Positions 7,601 to 15,145 of a stretch of 16,156 nucleotides of DNA are shown here, in pieces; positions within the stretch are counted from its first letter, which is position 1; each line of letters opens with the position of its first letter. The DNA is from an uncultured Ruminococcus sp. (GTDB lineage Bacteria; Bacillota; Clostridia; Oscillospirales; Ruminococcaceae). The position numbers and the translations under genes are program-made. The stretch spans positions 1 to 16,156 of the forward strand of contig CAMWHN010000020.1 of the NCBI GenBank assembly GCA_947174085.1. Direction: 5' to 3'. The notes under the pieces are model-generated. The model was not told the origin of the DNA and ran no database searches. It worked only from the letters and a program-made list of their open reading frames with translations.

Positions 7601-9386
7601 CGTTAATGATTATTTTCAGATGGATTATCGAAAATTCATTCATAAATATTTCGCAGGTGATAGGGAAAAAGAAATTGAATTAAATATGACCCCTGCAAAA
7701 TATCACCAGCTTTTTGATGGACTTTCAAAATCGCAAAAGAAAATTATCGAGGATAATACTTCTTCTTGTATTGTCGTTTCGGCTGCTCCCGGAAGCGGAA
7801 AAACAAAAGTCCTTGTTCATAAATTAGCATCATTGTTACTGCTGGAAGATGTCAAGCATGAACAGCTCCTGATGCTGACTTTTTCCAGAGCTGCTGCAAC
7901 AGAATTCAGAAATCGTCTAAAAGAATTGATTGGAAATGCTGTGCCATTTGTCGAAATCAAGACATTCCATTCTTATTGTTTTGATTTGCTAGGAAAAATC
8001 GGAAATATTCAAGACTCTGAAAATATTGTCAAGAATGCTGTCGAAATGATAAAAAGCGGAGAGGTTGAACCGAATCAAATTGCCAAGACAGTACTTGTCA
8101 TTGACGAAGCGCAAGATATGGACGTAAACGAATTTGCCTTAATTGAAGCGTTAATGAAAATAAATGAAGACATTCATGTGATTGCTGTTGGTGATGATGA
8201 TCAGAATATTTATCAGTTCAGAGGTTCAAACTCAAAGTACTTTTATTCTTTGGTGCAGAATTATCATGCTGTACAGTATGATTTGCTTGATAATTATCGG
8301 AGTGACTGGAAAATTATTGAGTTTGCCAATTCATTTGTGAAAACACTCTCAAATCGCATGAAGAATCAGCCTGTTCTTGCTGTCAGCAAATCCAAAGGAA
8401 TTGTAAAATTAATTCAGTATCAAAGCAGGAATCTGGAATCTGCTGTTGTGATGGATATGCTGGAATCCAGACAGGGGACAACTTGTATTCTGACCGGAAC
8501 GAATCAGCAGGCTTTGTGTATTATGGGCATTCTCATACAAAAAAATATTCCTGCAAGACTGATTCAGAGCAACGAAGGCTTTGATATTTATCATATCGCT
8601 GAAATTCGGTATTTTCTGAAAATACTGGAACAGAAGCGAAATTCTCCTATTATTTCAAAAACACTCTGGGATTCTGCAAAAGAAGAACTGAAAAATTGTT
8701 ATTCAGCAAGTAAAAATCTACCTGTGATTCTTGAAATTCTTGAAACATTTGAAAATGCAAACGAAAGATATTATATTTCTGATTTAACTTGTTTTCTGCA
8801 TGAATCTCGGTTAGAGGATTTCTGTCAACTAGAACAGGGAGCGGTTATCGTTTCAACAATGCATAAAGCGAAGGGCAGGGAATTCGACAGTGTTTATATT
8901 ATGCTGGATGATTATCATATACACGCCGACGAAGAAAAAAGAACACTCTATGTTGCTATGACCAGAGCAAAAAAGAATCTGCATATACATTATAATCAAA
9001 ATCTTATGGATAGTTTTATTTCTGATGATATTGAATTCTGTCAAAATATGACTGTTTATCAAAAACCAGAATTTCTGACAATTCAGCTTTCTATGCGTGA
9101 TGTATGGCTTGATTTCTTTAAAGACAAAAAGAGAATAATTTTATCTATGCAGAGTGGAAAACTGCTCGCATGGCAGGGAAAGTATCTTGGAATCTATCAT
9201 CAGCATCAGTTTATTCCGTTACTGCAATTTTCCAATAAATTTCAGGAAAAAATACAGAATCTTATCAGACAGGGTTATCAGCCATTCCGTGCGGAAGTAC
9301 ATTTTATCATTGCATGGAAAGGAAAAGAAGATACAGAAGAATCCGCTGTTCTTCTGCCGGATTTGTATTTCAGGAGGCTATCATGA
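4617..9386 (+). CDS. Exonuclease-like/RecQ/UvrD triple-domain helicase
   Basis: This 1589-residue protein joins three DNA-processing modules. Residues 1-125 resemble a DnaQ/DEDD exonuclease: FIDIE (Asp11, Glu13), GHNILKHD (Asp61) and NNPLNDAKKT (Asp109), but Asn104 stands where DEDDh enzymes have the catalytic His. A Cys cluster CGKCRYC (228-234) precedes the RecQ helicase: Walker A PTGGGKS (Lys285), DEAH at 383-386, motif VI QEAGRAGRD at 571-579; the usual RecQ zinc cysteines afterwards are not evident. A winged-helix-like linker of about 450 residues follows. The second helicase is UvrD/SF1A: APGSGKT (Lys1062), DEAQD at 1163-1167, GDDDQ at 1192-1196, MHKAKGREF from 1415 and VAMTRAKK (Arg1450). 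About 130 residues remain at the C-terminus. Predicted role: 3'-5' unwinding and perhaps trimming of DNA. It is translationally coupled (ATGA) to the ATPase, implying a complex. The frame is intact over 4.7 kb. Confidence 0.9.
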   Translation: MEKSSNIVFIDIEINPKTKKVLDYGAVTDSDKTLHTENIYEFDTFIQSYQFICGHNILKHDWNYIYHPDGSNVIDTLTLSPLLFPNRPYHKLLKDDKLQTDELNNPLNDAKKTKQLFFDEINAFQNLDEKLRNIYACLLAEKEEFKGFWKYLNIYPDINIAEEIQEFFKNQICQNADIKLVIQENPIELAYCLALITATDKYSIIPYWVHINYPRIEPIMRQLRSNPCGKCRYCMEKFNAKKYLKEIFGYEDFRKYHGEPLQENAVNAAVQNESLLAVFPTGGGKSLTFQIPALMAGEFSRALTIVISPLQSLMKDQVDNLEKRNIAEAVTINGLLSPIERAEALERVANGIASVLYISPESLRSKTIERLFLSRNIARFVIDEAHCFSAWGQDFRVDYLYIGDFIRELQEKKGNGCQIPVSCFTATAKQKVISDIKDYFKKKLNLELQLFATDSTRQNLRYEVLHMDSDDQKYTTMRNMIEMKKCPTIVYVSRTKRTYELAEKLSQDGIKAKPFNGKMESAIKQENQNAFINDEIQVIVATSAFGMGVDKSNVKLVIHYDISDSLENYVQEAGRAGRDQNLQAECYVLYHDSDLDKHFMLLNQTKLSIREIQQVWTAIKNMTREKMLYCSPLEIARQAGWDDTGSDMETRVKSAIQALENAGYVKRGKNVPRVYATSILTPNMTKAANRIDNSERFLDDNERMNAKRIIKSLISSRSIANAGNTDAESRIDYLADLLGLEKKEIIQIIQRLREENILADSKDLTAYIRRNEQKNKSQKILQKYIALEKFLLTIFPEEETVFNLKELNENALSCGIKFSTVKAIQTIFYYWTIRGYILKKQDAVSNRIYIQPKKETNVVRKKRMLCFSVAELIVEILFRRSQEIQTDKEEIQVLFSVLELQNAYHRNHPEKIQADDIEEALLYLSKIGSMKLEGGFLVFYGGMELQRLVLDNRIRYKKEDYAQLNEFYQQRIQQIHIVGEYANMITKDYQQALQFVNDYFQMDYRKFIHKYFAGDREKEIELNMTPAKYHQLFDGLSKSQKKIIEDNTSSCIVVSAAPGSGKTKVLVHKLASLLLLEDVKHEQLLMLTFSRAAATEFRNRLKELIGNAVPFVEIKTFHSYCFDLLGKIGNIQDSENIVKNAVEMIKSGEVEPNQIAKTVLVIDEAQDMDVNEFALIEALMKINEDIHVIAVGDDDQNIYQFRGSNSKYFYSLVQNYHAVQYDLLDNYRSDWKIIEFANSFVKTLSNRMKNQPVLAVSKSKGIVKLIQYQSRNLESAVVMDMLESRQGTTCILTGTNQQALCIMGILIQKNIPARLIQSNEGFDIYHIAEIRYFLKILEQKRNSPIISKTLWDSAKEELKNCYSASKNLPVILEILETFENANERYYISDLTCFLHESRLEDFCQLEQGAVIVSTMHKAKGREFDSVYIMLDDYHIHADEEKRTLYVAMTRAKKNLHIHYNQNLMDSFISDDIEFCQNMTVYQKPEFLTIQLSMRDVWLDFFKDKKRIILSMQSGKLLAWQGKYLGIYHQHQFIPLLQFSNKFQEKIQNLIRQGYQPFRAEVHFIIAWKGKEDTEESAVLLPDLYFRRLS

Positions 9387-11194
9387 AAGAAATATCAGAA
9401 ATCACAGAAATTTTGCTGAATACTGCGGTATTTCATCAAGAAAAATTCATGCCAACCCGTCTGAATTTCATCTATGGGGATAACGGAACTGGAAAATCTA
9501 CCATTGCAGAAACTATCTGGAAAGCCGAAACTTTGAAATTCAGAGCTGGAAAATCTGCTGCTGATTATGAAATTCTGGTATACTGTCAGGAGTTTGTACA
9601 GCAAAATATTCAGCAATATGCAAATCTGCCTGGGATTTTTACAGTCAGTCAGCAGAATGCCGAATTGCAGAAAAAATTAAGAAATCTGGAATCACAGAGA
9701 ACAAGAATGGAAGCAGCACTTTCCCAGACAATTTCAGAGTTGGAAACTGTCCATAAGAAACAAGAATTATTATTTCATGATTTCCAGGAAGTATGCTGGA
9801 AACAAGCAAAAGATATTCGTCAGAAATTTGAAAAAACACAGAAAGGTGCAAGAACAAAAATTAAATTCGCTAATACTGTTCTGAAATATGGAGCGGGAAA
9901 GCCATATAATCTGAATGATATTTCAGAATTTTATCAGACTGCTTTTGATGAAACTGCACGGATTTATCGATTTTATCAGGATATTTCGGATATATCAGTA
10001 TTTGAAAAGATTTCTGGTCTGGATCTTTTATCTGAGTCGATTGTCAGCAGTTCAGACAGTGTATTTTCGCAGTTTATGAAAGCCATTCAGGCGGTTGATT
10101 GGGTAAAGCATGGACATGAAAAATTTTCAATATCAGCAGGTGAGGTCTGCCCATACTGTCAGCAGAAACTTTCAGATGATTTTGAATCTCAGCTCACTGT
10201 CTGTTTTGATGAACAGTATCAGCAGAAAATCCAGAAGTTAAAGCAAATATATGAAATTTATCGTCAGAAAGCGAATCAATTATATATTCCTTTACAGGAA
10301 AATCTGAAAGAACGTTTTCCAAAGGCAGATAATAAAATCTATCTGAACCGAATGAATTTGCTGAAACAACAAATCAAACGAAATCTGCAAATCATTCAAA
10401 ATAAGATAGAAAATCCTTCTGTTCCGGCTGAACTGGAATCTGTACAGTCTGTCATGAAAGAAATCAATAAAGAAATTCATACAATCAATCAAGCTATTTA
10501 CCAAAATAATCAAATTGTATCACAACAGAGCCAAAAACGGAGAGAATGTCATGAGATAATCTGGAATCATATTGCTTTTCTGTTACAGCAGGATGTCATT
10601 GCTTATCATAATAAATCTAACTATCTCCGTCAGGAAATGCAGTTTCTGCAAGCCCAGTCAACAGATTATCAAAGACAAATAAATGGCTTATCCATTCAGA
10701 TTTCTGTGCTGAATAGTCAGATGATGAATACAGAATCTACAATAGACAAGATGAATCAGTTTCTGAAACATACAGGATTTCAAGGCTTTTATATCCGGAA
10801 ACACCCACAGAATCAGAATAGCTGTCAAATTATCCGCTCTGATGAAAGTATTGCTGAAAATCTTAGCGAAGGGGAGCAAAAATTTCTTGCTTTTATCTAT
10901 TTCTGTCAATTAGCGTATGAGAAAAATCCTGACCGGAATCAGGATAAAATTATTGTGCTAGATGACCCTGTCAGCGGACTCGACAGCAAAACAACTTCTG
11001 TTGTCACACAAATGATTCTGGAAATGACAGAACTGTGTGGTCAGAATCATACAATCTGTCAGATGTTTGTATTGACACATCAGGAAAGTTTGCATCAGAA
11101 ATTAATGCAGAAACAAGCTGAACGTATGCAGTATGCATCATTTTATTTATTGCAGAAGAAAGAAAATATTTCTTCTGTGTTGCCGATTTGCTGA
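9383..11194 (+). CDS. AAA_13/Rad50-like ABC ATPase with CPYC motif
   Basis: The 603-residue product is a split ABC-type ATPase of the SMC/Rad50/RecF kind, closest in feel to AAA_13 proteins (the ATPase type found in PrrC and RloC). Walker A is GDNGTGKST at 32-40 (Lys38). The ABC signature is LSEGEQKF from 494, Walker B ends in VLDDP with Asp527-Asp528, followed by the D-loop SGLDS, and the H-loop histidine is His566 in LTHQE. The middle is glutamine- and lysine-rich coiled coil (about 80-130 and 290-480) around CPYC at 256-259, which resembles a zinc hook. Unlike PrrC or RloC, nothing after the H-loop is long enough for an anticodon nuclease. Start 9383 is chosen because AGGAGG at 9372-9377 sits five bases ahead and the ATG overlaps the upstream stop; a longer in-frame start at 9314 adds unrelated residues. 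The coupling suggests it drives or senses DNA for the helicase. Confidence 0.88.
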   Translation: MKEISEITEILLNTAVFHQEKFMPTRLNFIYGDNGTGKSTIAETIWKAETLKFRAGKSAADYEILVYCQEFVQQNIQQYANLPGIFTVSQQNAELQKKLRNLESQRTRMEAALSQTISELETVHKKQELLFHDFQEVCWKQAKDIRQKFEKTQKGARTKIKFANTVLKYGAGKPYNLNDISEFYQTAFDETARIYRFYQDISDISVFEKISGLDLLSESIVSSSDSVFSQFMKAIQAVDWVKHGHEKFSISAGEVCPYCQQKLSDDFESQLTVCFDEQYQQKIQKLKQIYEIYRQKANQLYIPLQENLKERFPKADNKIYLNRMNLLKQQIKRNLQIIQNKIENPSVPAELESVQSVMKEINKEIHTINQAIYQNNQIVSQQSQKRRECHEIIWNHIAFLLQQDVIAYHNKSNYLRQEMQFLQAQSTDYQRQINGLSIQISVLNSQMMNTESTIDKMNQFLKHTGFQGFYIRKHPQNQNSCQIIRSDESIAENLSEGEQKFLAFIYFCQLAYEKNPDRNQDKIIVLDDPVSGLDSKTTSVVTQMILEMTELCGQNHTICQMFVLTHQESLHQKLMQKQAERMQYASFYLLQKKENISSVLPIC

Positions 11195-11221
11195 AATATA
11201 AAGAGGGAGTGCATTTATATT

Positions 11222-11905
11222 ATGACAATTCAGAAAAAACTGCTTTCACTGCAGGACATGGAATATAGGAATTTCAATGCAAAATTGATTCCGAATATTG
11301 ACAAAGATTTTATCATTGGTGTCAGAACGCCAGAACTTCGCAAATTTGCCAAAGAACTGGCGAAATCAGAGAAAGTATCTGCATTTTTTAAAACTCTGCC
11401 GCATCAGTATTTTGAGGAAAATCAGCTCCATGCATTCTTGATTTCGGAGATGAAAGACTATGATAAAGCCATAGCAGAACTGACAAGTTTTCTGCCTTAT
11501 GTCGATAACTGGGCGACATGTGACCAGCTCAGACCAAAAGTTTTCAGAAAATATCCAGATAGACTGATAGAAGAAGTCAGAAAATGGATTGTTTCAGATA
11601 AGACATATACAATTCGTTTCGGTATTGGTATGCTGATGCGATGGTATCTAGATGAGTATTTCAAACTGGAATATCTGAATCTGGTCACAGGGGTTCAGAG
11701 CAAAGAATACTATGTCAACATGATGAGAGCATGGTATTTTGCAACGGCACTTGCAAAACAGTATGATGCTGCTGTCAGAATCATTGAGGAAAATCATCTG
11801 GATACATGGACACATAACAAGACGATTCAAAAGGCAAGGGAAAGCTATCATATCAGCGATGAACAGAAAGAGTATCTGAAAACACTAAAACGAATGCATA
11901 ATTGA
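11222..11905 (+). CDS. AlkD-like DNA alkylation repair protein
   Basis: The 227-residue protein matches the AlkD/COG4912 family, HEAT-like-repeat DNA glycosylases that remove cationic 3-methyladenine and 7-methylguanine. The helical-repeat pattern runs throughout, and VDNWATCDQL places Trp97 and Asp101 four residues apart, as in the Trp/Asp pair that lines the AlkD active cleft. The MMRAWYFATALAKQYD and WTHNKTIQKARES segments are typical of the Firmicutes branch. Length is normal. The gene starts 27 bases after the ATPase stop, with GAGGGAG at 11203-11209 twelve bases before the ATG, a rather long spacing, and it ends before a strong terminator, so it is the last gene of the operon. Its place next to a helicase and an ATPase suggests either co-opted base-damage recognition or simple hitch-hiking of a housekeeping repair gene. 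Catalytic activity is not proven by sequence alone. Confidence 0.9.
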   Translation: MTIQKKLLSLQDMEYRNFNAKLIPNIDKDFIIGVRTPELRKFAKELAKSEKVSAFFKTLPHQYFEENQLHAFLISEMKDYDKAIAELTSFLPYVDNWATCDQLRPKVFRKYPDRLIEEVRKWIVSDKTYTIRFGIGMLMRWYLDEYFKLEYLNLVTGVQSKEYYVNMMRAWYFATALAKQYDAAVRIIEENHLDTWTHNKTIQKARESYHISDEQKEYLKTLKRMHN

Positions 11906-11927
11906 AGGAGTATACATAGTACACATG

Positions 11928-11968
11928 ACTTCCGAACAGATATAAATCTGTTTGGAAGTTTTGGTTTT
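11928..11968 (+). terminator. Rho-independent terminator of the operon
   Basis: ACTTCCGAACAGAT at 11928-11941 pairs with ATCTGTTTGGAAGT at 11946-11959 over 14 bp with a single G-U wobble and a 4-base loop, followed by TTTGGTTTT. It lies 22 bases after the AlkD-like gene's stop codon. Its T-rich tail overlaps the end of the reverse-strand XRE pseudogene, so the two converge here. Confidence 0.85.
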
Positions 11969-12331
11969 ATATGAGTTCTTTTATAATTTCATTTATCAGC
12001 TCTAATTGATGACCAGATAAGCCTTTGATATTCAGATTTATTTCTGATTTGAATTCCTGTACCAGTGCAAGAATAATTTGCTCCTGATTTTCATTTAGTC
12101 CATCCAGTGAACCAGTGAAGCCGACTTATTCACATGAAGTCCAGCAAGGTAATCCAGTGATACATTAAATATAACTGAAAACTGTATCAATGTTTCAAGT
12201 GTAGGTGCAAGAAGGTTATTTTCATATTTGCTGATAACTGTTTTATTTCTGTTAATTTTTTCAGCCAGCTGCTGTTGAGTCAAGCCTTTGTTCTTTCTAA
12301 GCTGTTTCAATAATAATCCGAAGTCGTACAT
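11967..12331 (-). pseudogene. XRE-family regulator disrupted by an 8-bp duplication
   Basis: The open part (ATG 12331 to stop 12095) encodes a Cro/CI-type helix-turn-helix at residues about 5-60: LKQLRKNKGLTQQQLAEKIN, then KTVISKYENN and DYLAGL, the usual end of the domain. It then stops after 78 residues. The cause is visible: the 8-mer CCAGTGAA occurs twice in direct tandem at 12104-12111 and 12112-12119 (TTCACTGG in the coding strand). Removing one copy gives SASLDGLNENQEQIILALVQ and a clean run to a stop at 11967-11969, for a 118-residue protein of normal family length. A GGGAG ribosome site precedes the start. The truncated form may still bind DNA but lacks the C-terminal, probably dimerising, part. 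It is close to and convergent with the helicase operon, so it might once have regulated that region; this is inference. Confidence 0.85.
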
Positions 12332-12363
12332 ATCATTGCTCCCTTCAGTTCCCTGTTATAGAA

Positions 12364-12397
12364 ATTATATCATTTAGGAGTTGGCTTTAAAGCAACT
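12364..12397 (-). promoter_or_regulatory. Promoter and near-palindrome ahead of the XRE gene
   Basis: On the reverse strand a perfect TATAAT (12369-12364) lies about 33 bases upstream of the XRE start. Just behind it, AGTTGGCTTTAAAGCAACT at 12379-12397 is an imperfect palindrome (one extra base in one arm) covering the likely -35 region. This suits an autoregulatory operator, though no clear -35 hexamer is seen. Confidence 0.4.
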
Positions 12398-12479
12398 ATA
12401 TTCTATAATATATGACGAATAAGAATCTTTATAATTTGAAAGTTGTTAAAGAAGAAATCTCCTGCACCTTCAAAGGCAC

Positions 12480-12508
12480 TTGCGCACACTTAAAAGAAGT
12501 GTTATAAT
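12480..12508 (+). promoter_or_regulatory. Transposase promoter of the IS4 element
   Basis: TATAAT at 12503-12508 lies 17 bases after TTGCGC (12480-12485), which is inside the left terminal repeat. Transcription would start close to 12515, at the first ATG, so that codon would be read leaderless; the next in-frame ATG at 12536 is an alternative start. Confidence 0.5.
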
Positions 12509-12514
12509 ATAAGA

Positions 12515-13781
12515 ATGGAAGAAAGCAACAAAAATATGGAAAAAATCCTTGAAATTATGCCGGAGGGCTGGAAAGAAGCAGCCAAAACAAAAAAGGCATT
12601 GATAAGGGGAAGAAACATCAAAACACCAGAAGAATTATTGAGACTGAATTTTCTGTATCAGACACAAGGAGGAAGTTACGGTCTGACATCTGCATTAACG
12701 CAAATATCAGAAAATCAGGAAGGACTCAATAAGACAGCAGTAGAAAAGAGAATAGTAAACAGTGCGGACTGGCTGAAATGGCTGTGTGAGAACCTGAGCC
12801 GACAAGAAGGATTTATTGTTGAACCACCTGAATATCTCAAAGGAGATAGAGTAAATGTAGTTGATGCCAGTGATTATTCCTGCAACGGAAGCAGAGGAGC
12901 GGATTTCAGATTTCATTACATGATGAATCTGTTTACAATGAATACAACAGAAATGTACTTCACAAAAGCTTCTGAAGGAGAAACACTTACACGTTATACA
13001 CAAATCAAAAAAAATGATATAATAGTTGCAGACCGTGGATATTGTTCAATAACCGAAATAAAACATGTGATTGAGAATAAAGGAGATTATGTCATCCGTA
13101 TGCGTTCCAACAGCTTCAATCTTTACAGAGAAGATGGAACAAAATTTGATTTTACAGAAGAGTTGAAAAAGGACTATACACCCGGAAGAAAAATTGATGT
13201 AAATCTTTTCATAAAAAGCGGAAAGGAGATGATTCCTGTCCGTGTATGTGCAACAGCAAAATCAGACGAAGATGTCAGAAAAAGTGAACGTCATATGAAG
13301 AAATCCAATCACAACAGAAGACCGCTGAGTGAATTACAGACAGTATGGAGCCATTTCGTTGTTGCTGTAACGTCTATTGATGATAAATTTTCAACGGTGC
13401 AGATATTGGAACTTTATCGCATGAGATGGCAGATAGAACTTGTTTTCAAGCGCTTTAAATCTATTTTTGGCGGAAGAGAATTTACAGCAAGAAAAGAAAA
13501 GTCTGTAAAAGCCTGGTTTTACGGTAAACTTTTGATTGCGATTATATGTGAAACCTTATCCAAAAAAGGTCGTTTTTTTCCCTCACAGGATTAAAATCGA
13601 TGATTCAAAACTTTCTTTATGGAATGAACTGTCAGTTTTGTTCTGCATTGTATCTTTTTTGGTTGCTCAGTCTCTTTGTTTCTCTTTGTCTGATGATATT
13701 CTTGCTGATATACCTTCCTTTTGCGCTAATTCTAAGCGCAAACGTTTGCCTGAACTTCTTGCTTTTTCTTTTGCGTCTTAA
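12515..13781 (+). pseudogene. IS4-family DDE transposase, frameshifted near the C-terminus
   Basis: The first frame (12515-13594) gives 359 residues of a cut-and-paste DDE transposase: VVDASDYSCNG holds the first catalytic Asp, VADRGYCSI the second, and YRMRWQIELVFKRFKSI, the IS4-type Y(2)R(3)E(6)K signature, the catalytic Glu. It then stops shortly after a run of seven T at 13573-13579. In the overlapping frame the expected C-terminus continues, RIKIDDSKLSLWNEL and then NSKRKRLPEL, to a TAA at 13779-13781 lying within the right terminal repeat. With six T the protein would be 421 residues, normal for the family. The zero frame reads T-TTT-TTT, a classical slippery heptamer, so -1 ribosomal or transcriptional slippage could rescue the full protein; a simple one-base insertion is the plainer reading. 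Confidence 0.85.
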
Positions 13782-14177
13782 GTGTGCGCAAGTGCCTTCA
13801 AAGGGGTAGGAAATTATAGTTAATTATTAATACATTACATAAAACAATTGATACTATTTATTCAACATACTGCTAAGCAGGAGAAACGTATCTGCTTTTT
13901 CCTGATTTAGTGTGCGAAAATTCTCAATCAGGATACGTTCTTTCTCAGTAAGATAGGTAGAGTCAGCTCCGTCACTAAACAGCTCTTCCATGCTGATGCC
14001 TAATGGAACAAGCAGTTTTTACAGAGTATCAATTGTAGGCTGTTGTGTTCCTTCTTCGATGCCTTTGATATGATGTCCTAAAATTCCAGTTACCTGTGTG
14101 AGACGATACATCGTTAGTGCCTTTGATGTGCGTATTTCTCGGATTCTTTTTACAACGTGAGTTCGATGAAAAAAGAT

Positions 14178-14250
14178 AGAAAAAACCGCTGAAATCTGTT
14201 ATAATGAGAATAACTACAGACTCAAAAAAAACAGAAAGGCGGTTTTTTCT
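14178..14250 (+). promoter_or_regulatory. IS982 promoter and start-site-blocking inverted repeat
   Basis: AGAAAAAACCGC at 14178-14189 and GCGGTTTTTTCT at 14239-14250 are perfect 12-bp inverted arms; the second ends on the base before the ATG at 14251 and covers part of the ribosome site AAAGGCGG. The element's own promoter, extended -10 TGTTATAAT at 14197-14205, lies between the arms, so its transcript (start near 14212) lacks the left arm. Only read-through transcripts from outside would fold and hide the start. This matches the known principle by which some insertion sequences avoid activation by external transcription; here it is inferred from layout. Confidence 0.65.
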
Positions 14251-15145
14251 ATGGAACAAATAGCAATTTTTTTGTGATACAGATGATTTTTGCAAGGCAT
14301 ATGAGGAGTATTGCAGAAACAAACTATTGATAGATAAAGAAGAGGTTATACCCCGAACAAAAATGTCATTGAGTGAAATTATGACAATACTGATTATGTA
14401 TCATCTGTCTGGATATAAGACATTTAAATGGTATGATACGAAGCATGTAATGGTACACCAGAGAAAGGATTTTCCTGACCTCGTAAGTTACAATCGATTT
14501 GTAGAAATTATGCAGTTCGCACTTGTCCCACTTGTATTATACACTATAAAAGCCCGTTTTGGCAAGTGTTCGGGAATATCTTTTGTTGACTCTACTCCGT
14601 TGAAAGTATGTGATAATCACAGAATACATAATCATCGTGTTTTCAGCGAATACGCAAAAACAGGAAAAAGTTCCATGGGCTGGTTCTATGGTTTCAAACT
14701 GCATCTGATTATCAACGATAAAGGTGAGATTCTGTCTTTCTGCCTTACTTCGGGCAATGTGGATGACAGAAACGAAGCTGTGATGGATTCACTGACTAAA
14801 GAAATATTTGGGAAACTGTTTGCTGACAGAGGCTATATTTCTCAGAAGCTGTTTGAAAAGCTTCTGGAAAAAGATATTACGCTTGTTACCAGAGCAAAGA
14901 AAAATATGAAAAACAAGCTGATGGATTTACACGACAAACTTATGTTCCGCAAACGTGCTGTTATTGAATCAGTTAATGATTTTCTGAAAAACATCTGTGA
15001 TATAGAGCATTCCAGACATCGCAGTGTAACCAATTTCCTTGTCAATCTTATTTCTGCTCTGGCAGCTTACTCTTTTCTGCCTAAAAAGCCCTCTATCTTT
15101 TCTGAGTCTAATATGCAGGAGAGCTTTTTATGCCTACTTGACTGA
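14251..15145 (+). pseudogene. IS982-family transposase, frameshifted near the N-terminus
   Basis: The main open frame is recognisably IS982: FVDSTPLKVCDNHRIHNHR (catalytic Asp), MGWFYGFKLHLIINDKGE, TSGNVDDR, FADRGYISQKLFEKLL (second Asp), and the C-terminal RKRAVIESVNDFLKNICDIE with the Glu, then HSRHRS. The natural start is ATG 14251 with ribosome site AAAGGCGG. From there the frame reads MEQIAIFL and stops. The run of seven T at 14267-14273 is one too long: with six T it reads MEQIAIF then CDTDDFCKAYEEYCRNKLL and joins the main frame, giving 297 residues, the normal size. The only in-frame ATG left is 14327, giving 272 residues without the N-terminus. The enzyme may therefore be inactive unless slippage at the T-run restores it. 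Confidence 0.88.

Larger units (their letters stand above)
12477..13794 (+). mobile_element. IS4-family insertion sequence
   Basis: The element is 1318 bp. Its ends are a perfect 17-bp inverted repeat: CACTTGCGCACACTTAA at 12477-12493 and its complement at 13778-13794. The 10-mer CCTTCAAAGG directly flanks both ends (12467-12476 and 13795-13804) in the same orientation and is read as the target-site duplication. IS4-type elements usually duplicate 9-12 bp, which agrees. Because that 10-mer is itself nearly palindromic, part of it could belong to the terminal repeats instead (25 of 27 positions would match). It carries one transposase gene, whose frame is broken. Insertion fell in non-coding DNA between the two XRE pseudogenes. 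Confidence 0.88.

Noticed and set aside
9314..9382. Longer start for the AAA_13 ATPase
   Set aside because: It would overlap the helicase gene by 73 bases and add Arg-rich residues outside the domain; the AGGAGG site clearly serves ATG 9383.
11222..11905. Calling the AlkD-like protein a defence effector
   Set aside because: Family membership supports only base repair; a defence role rests on neighbourhood alone and is kept as inference.
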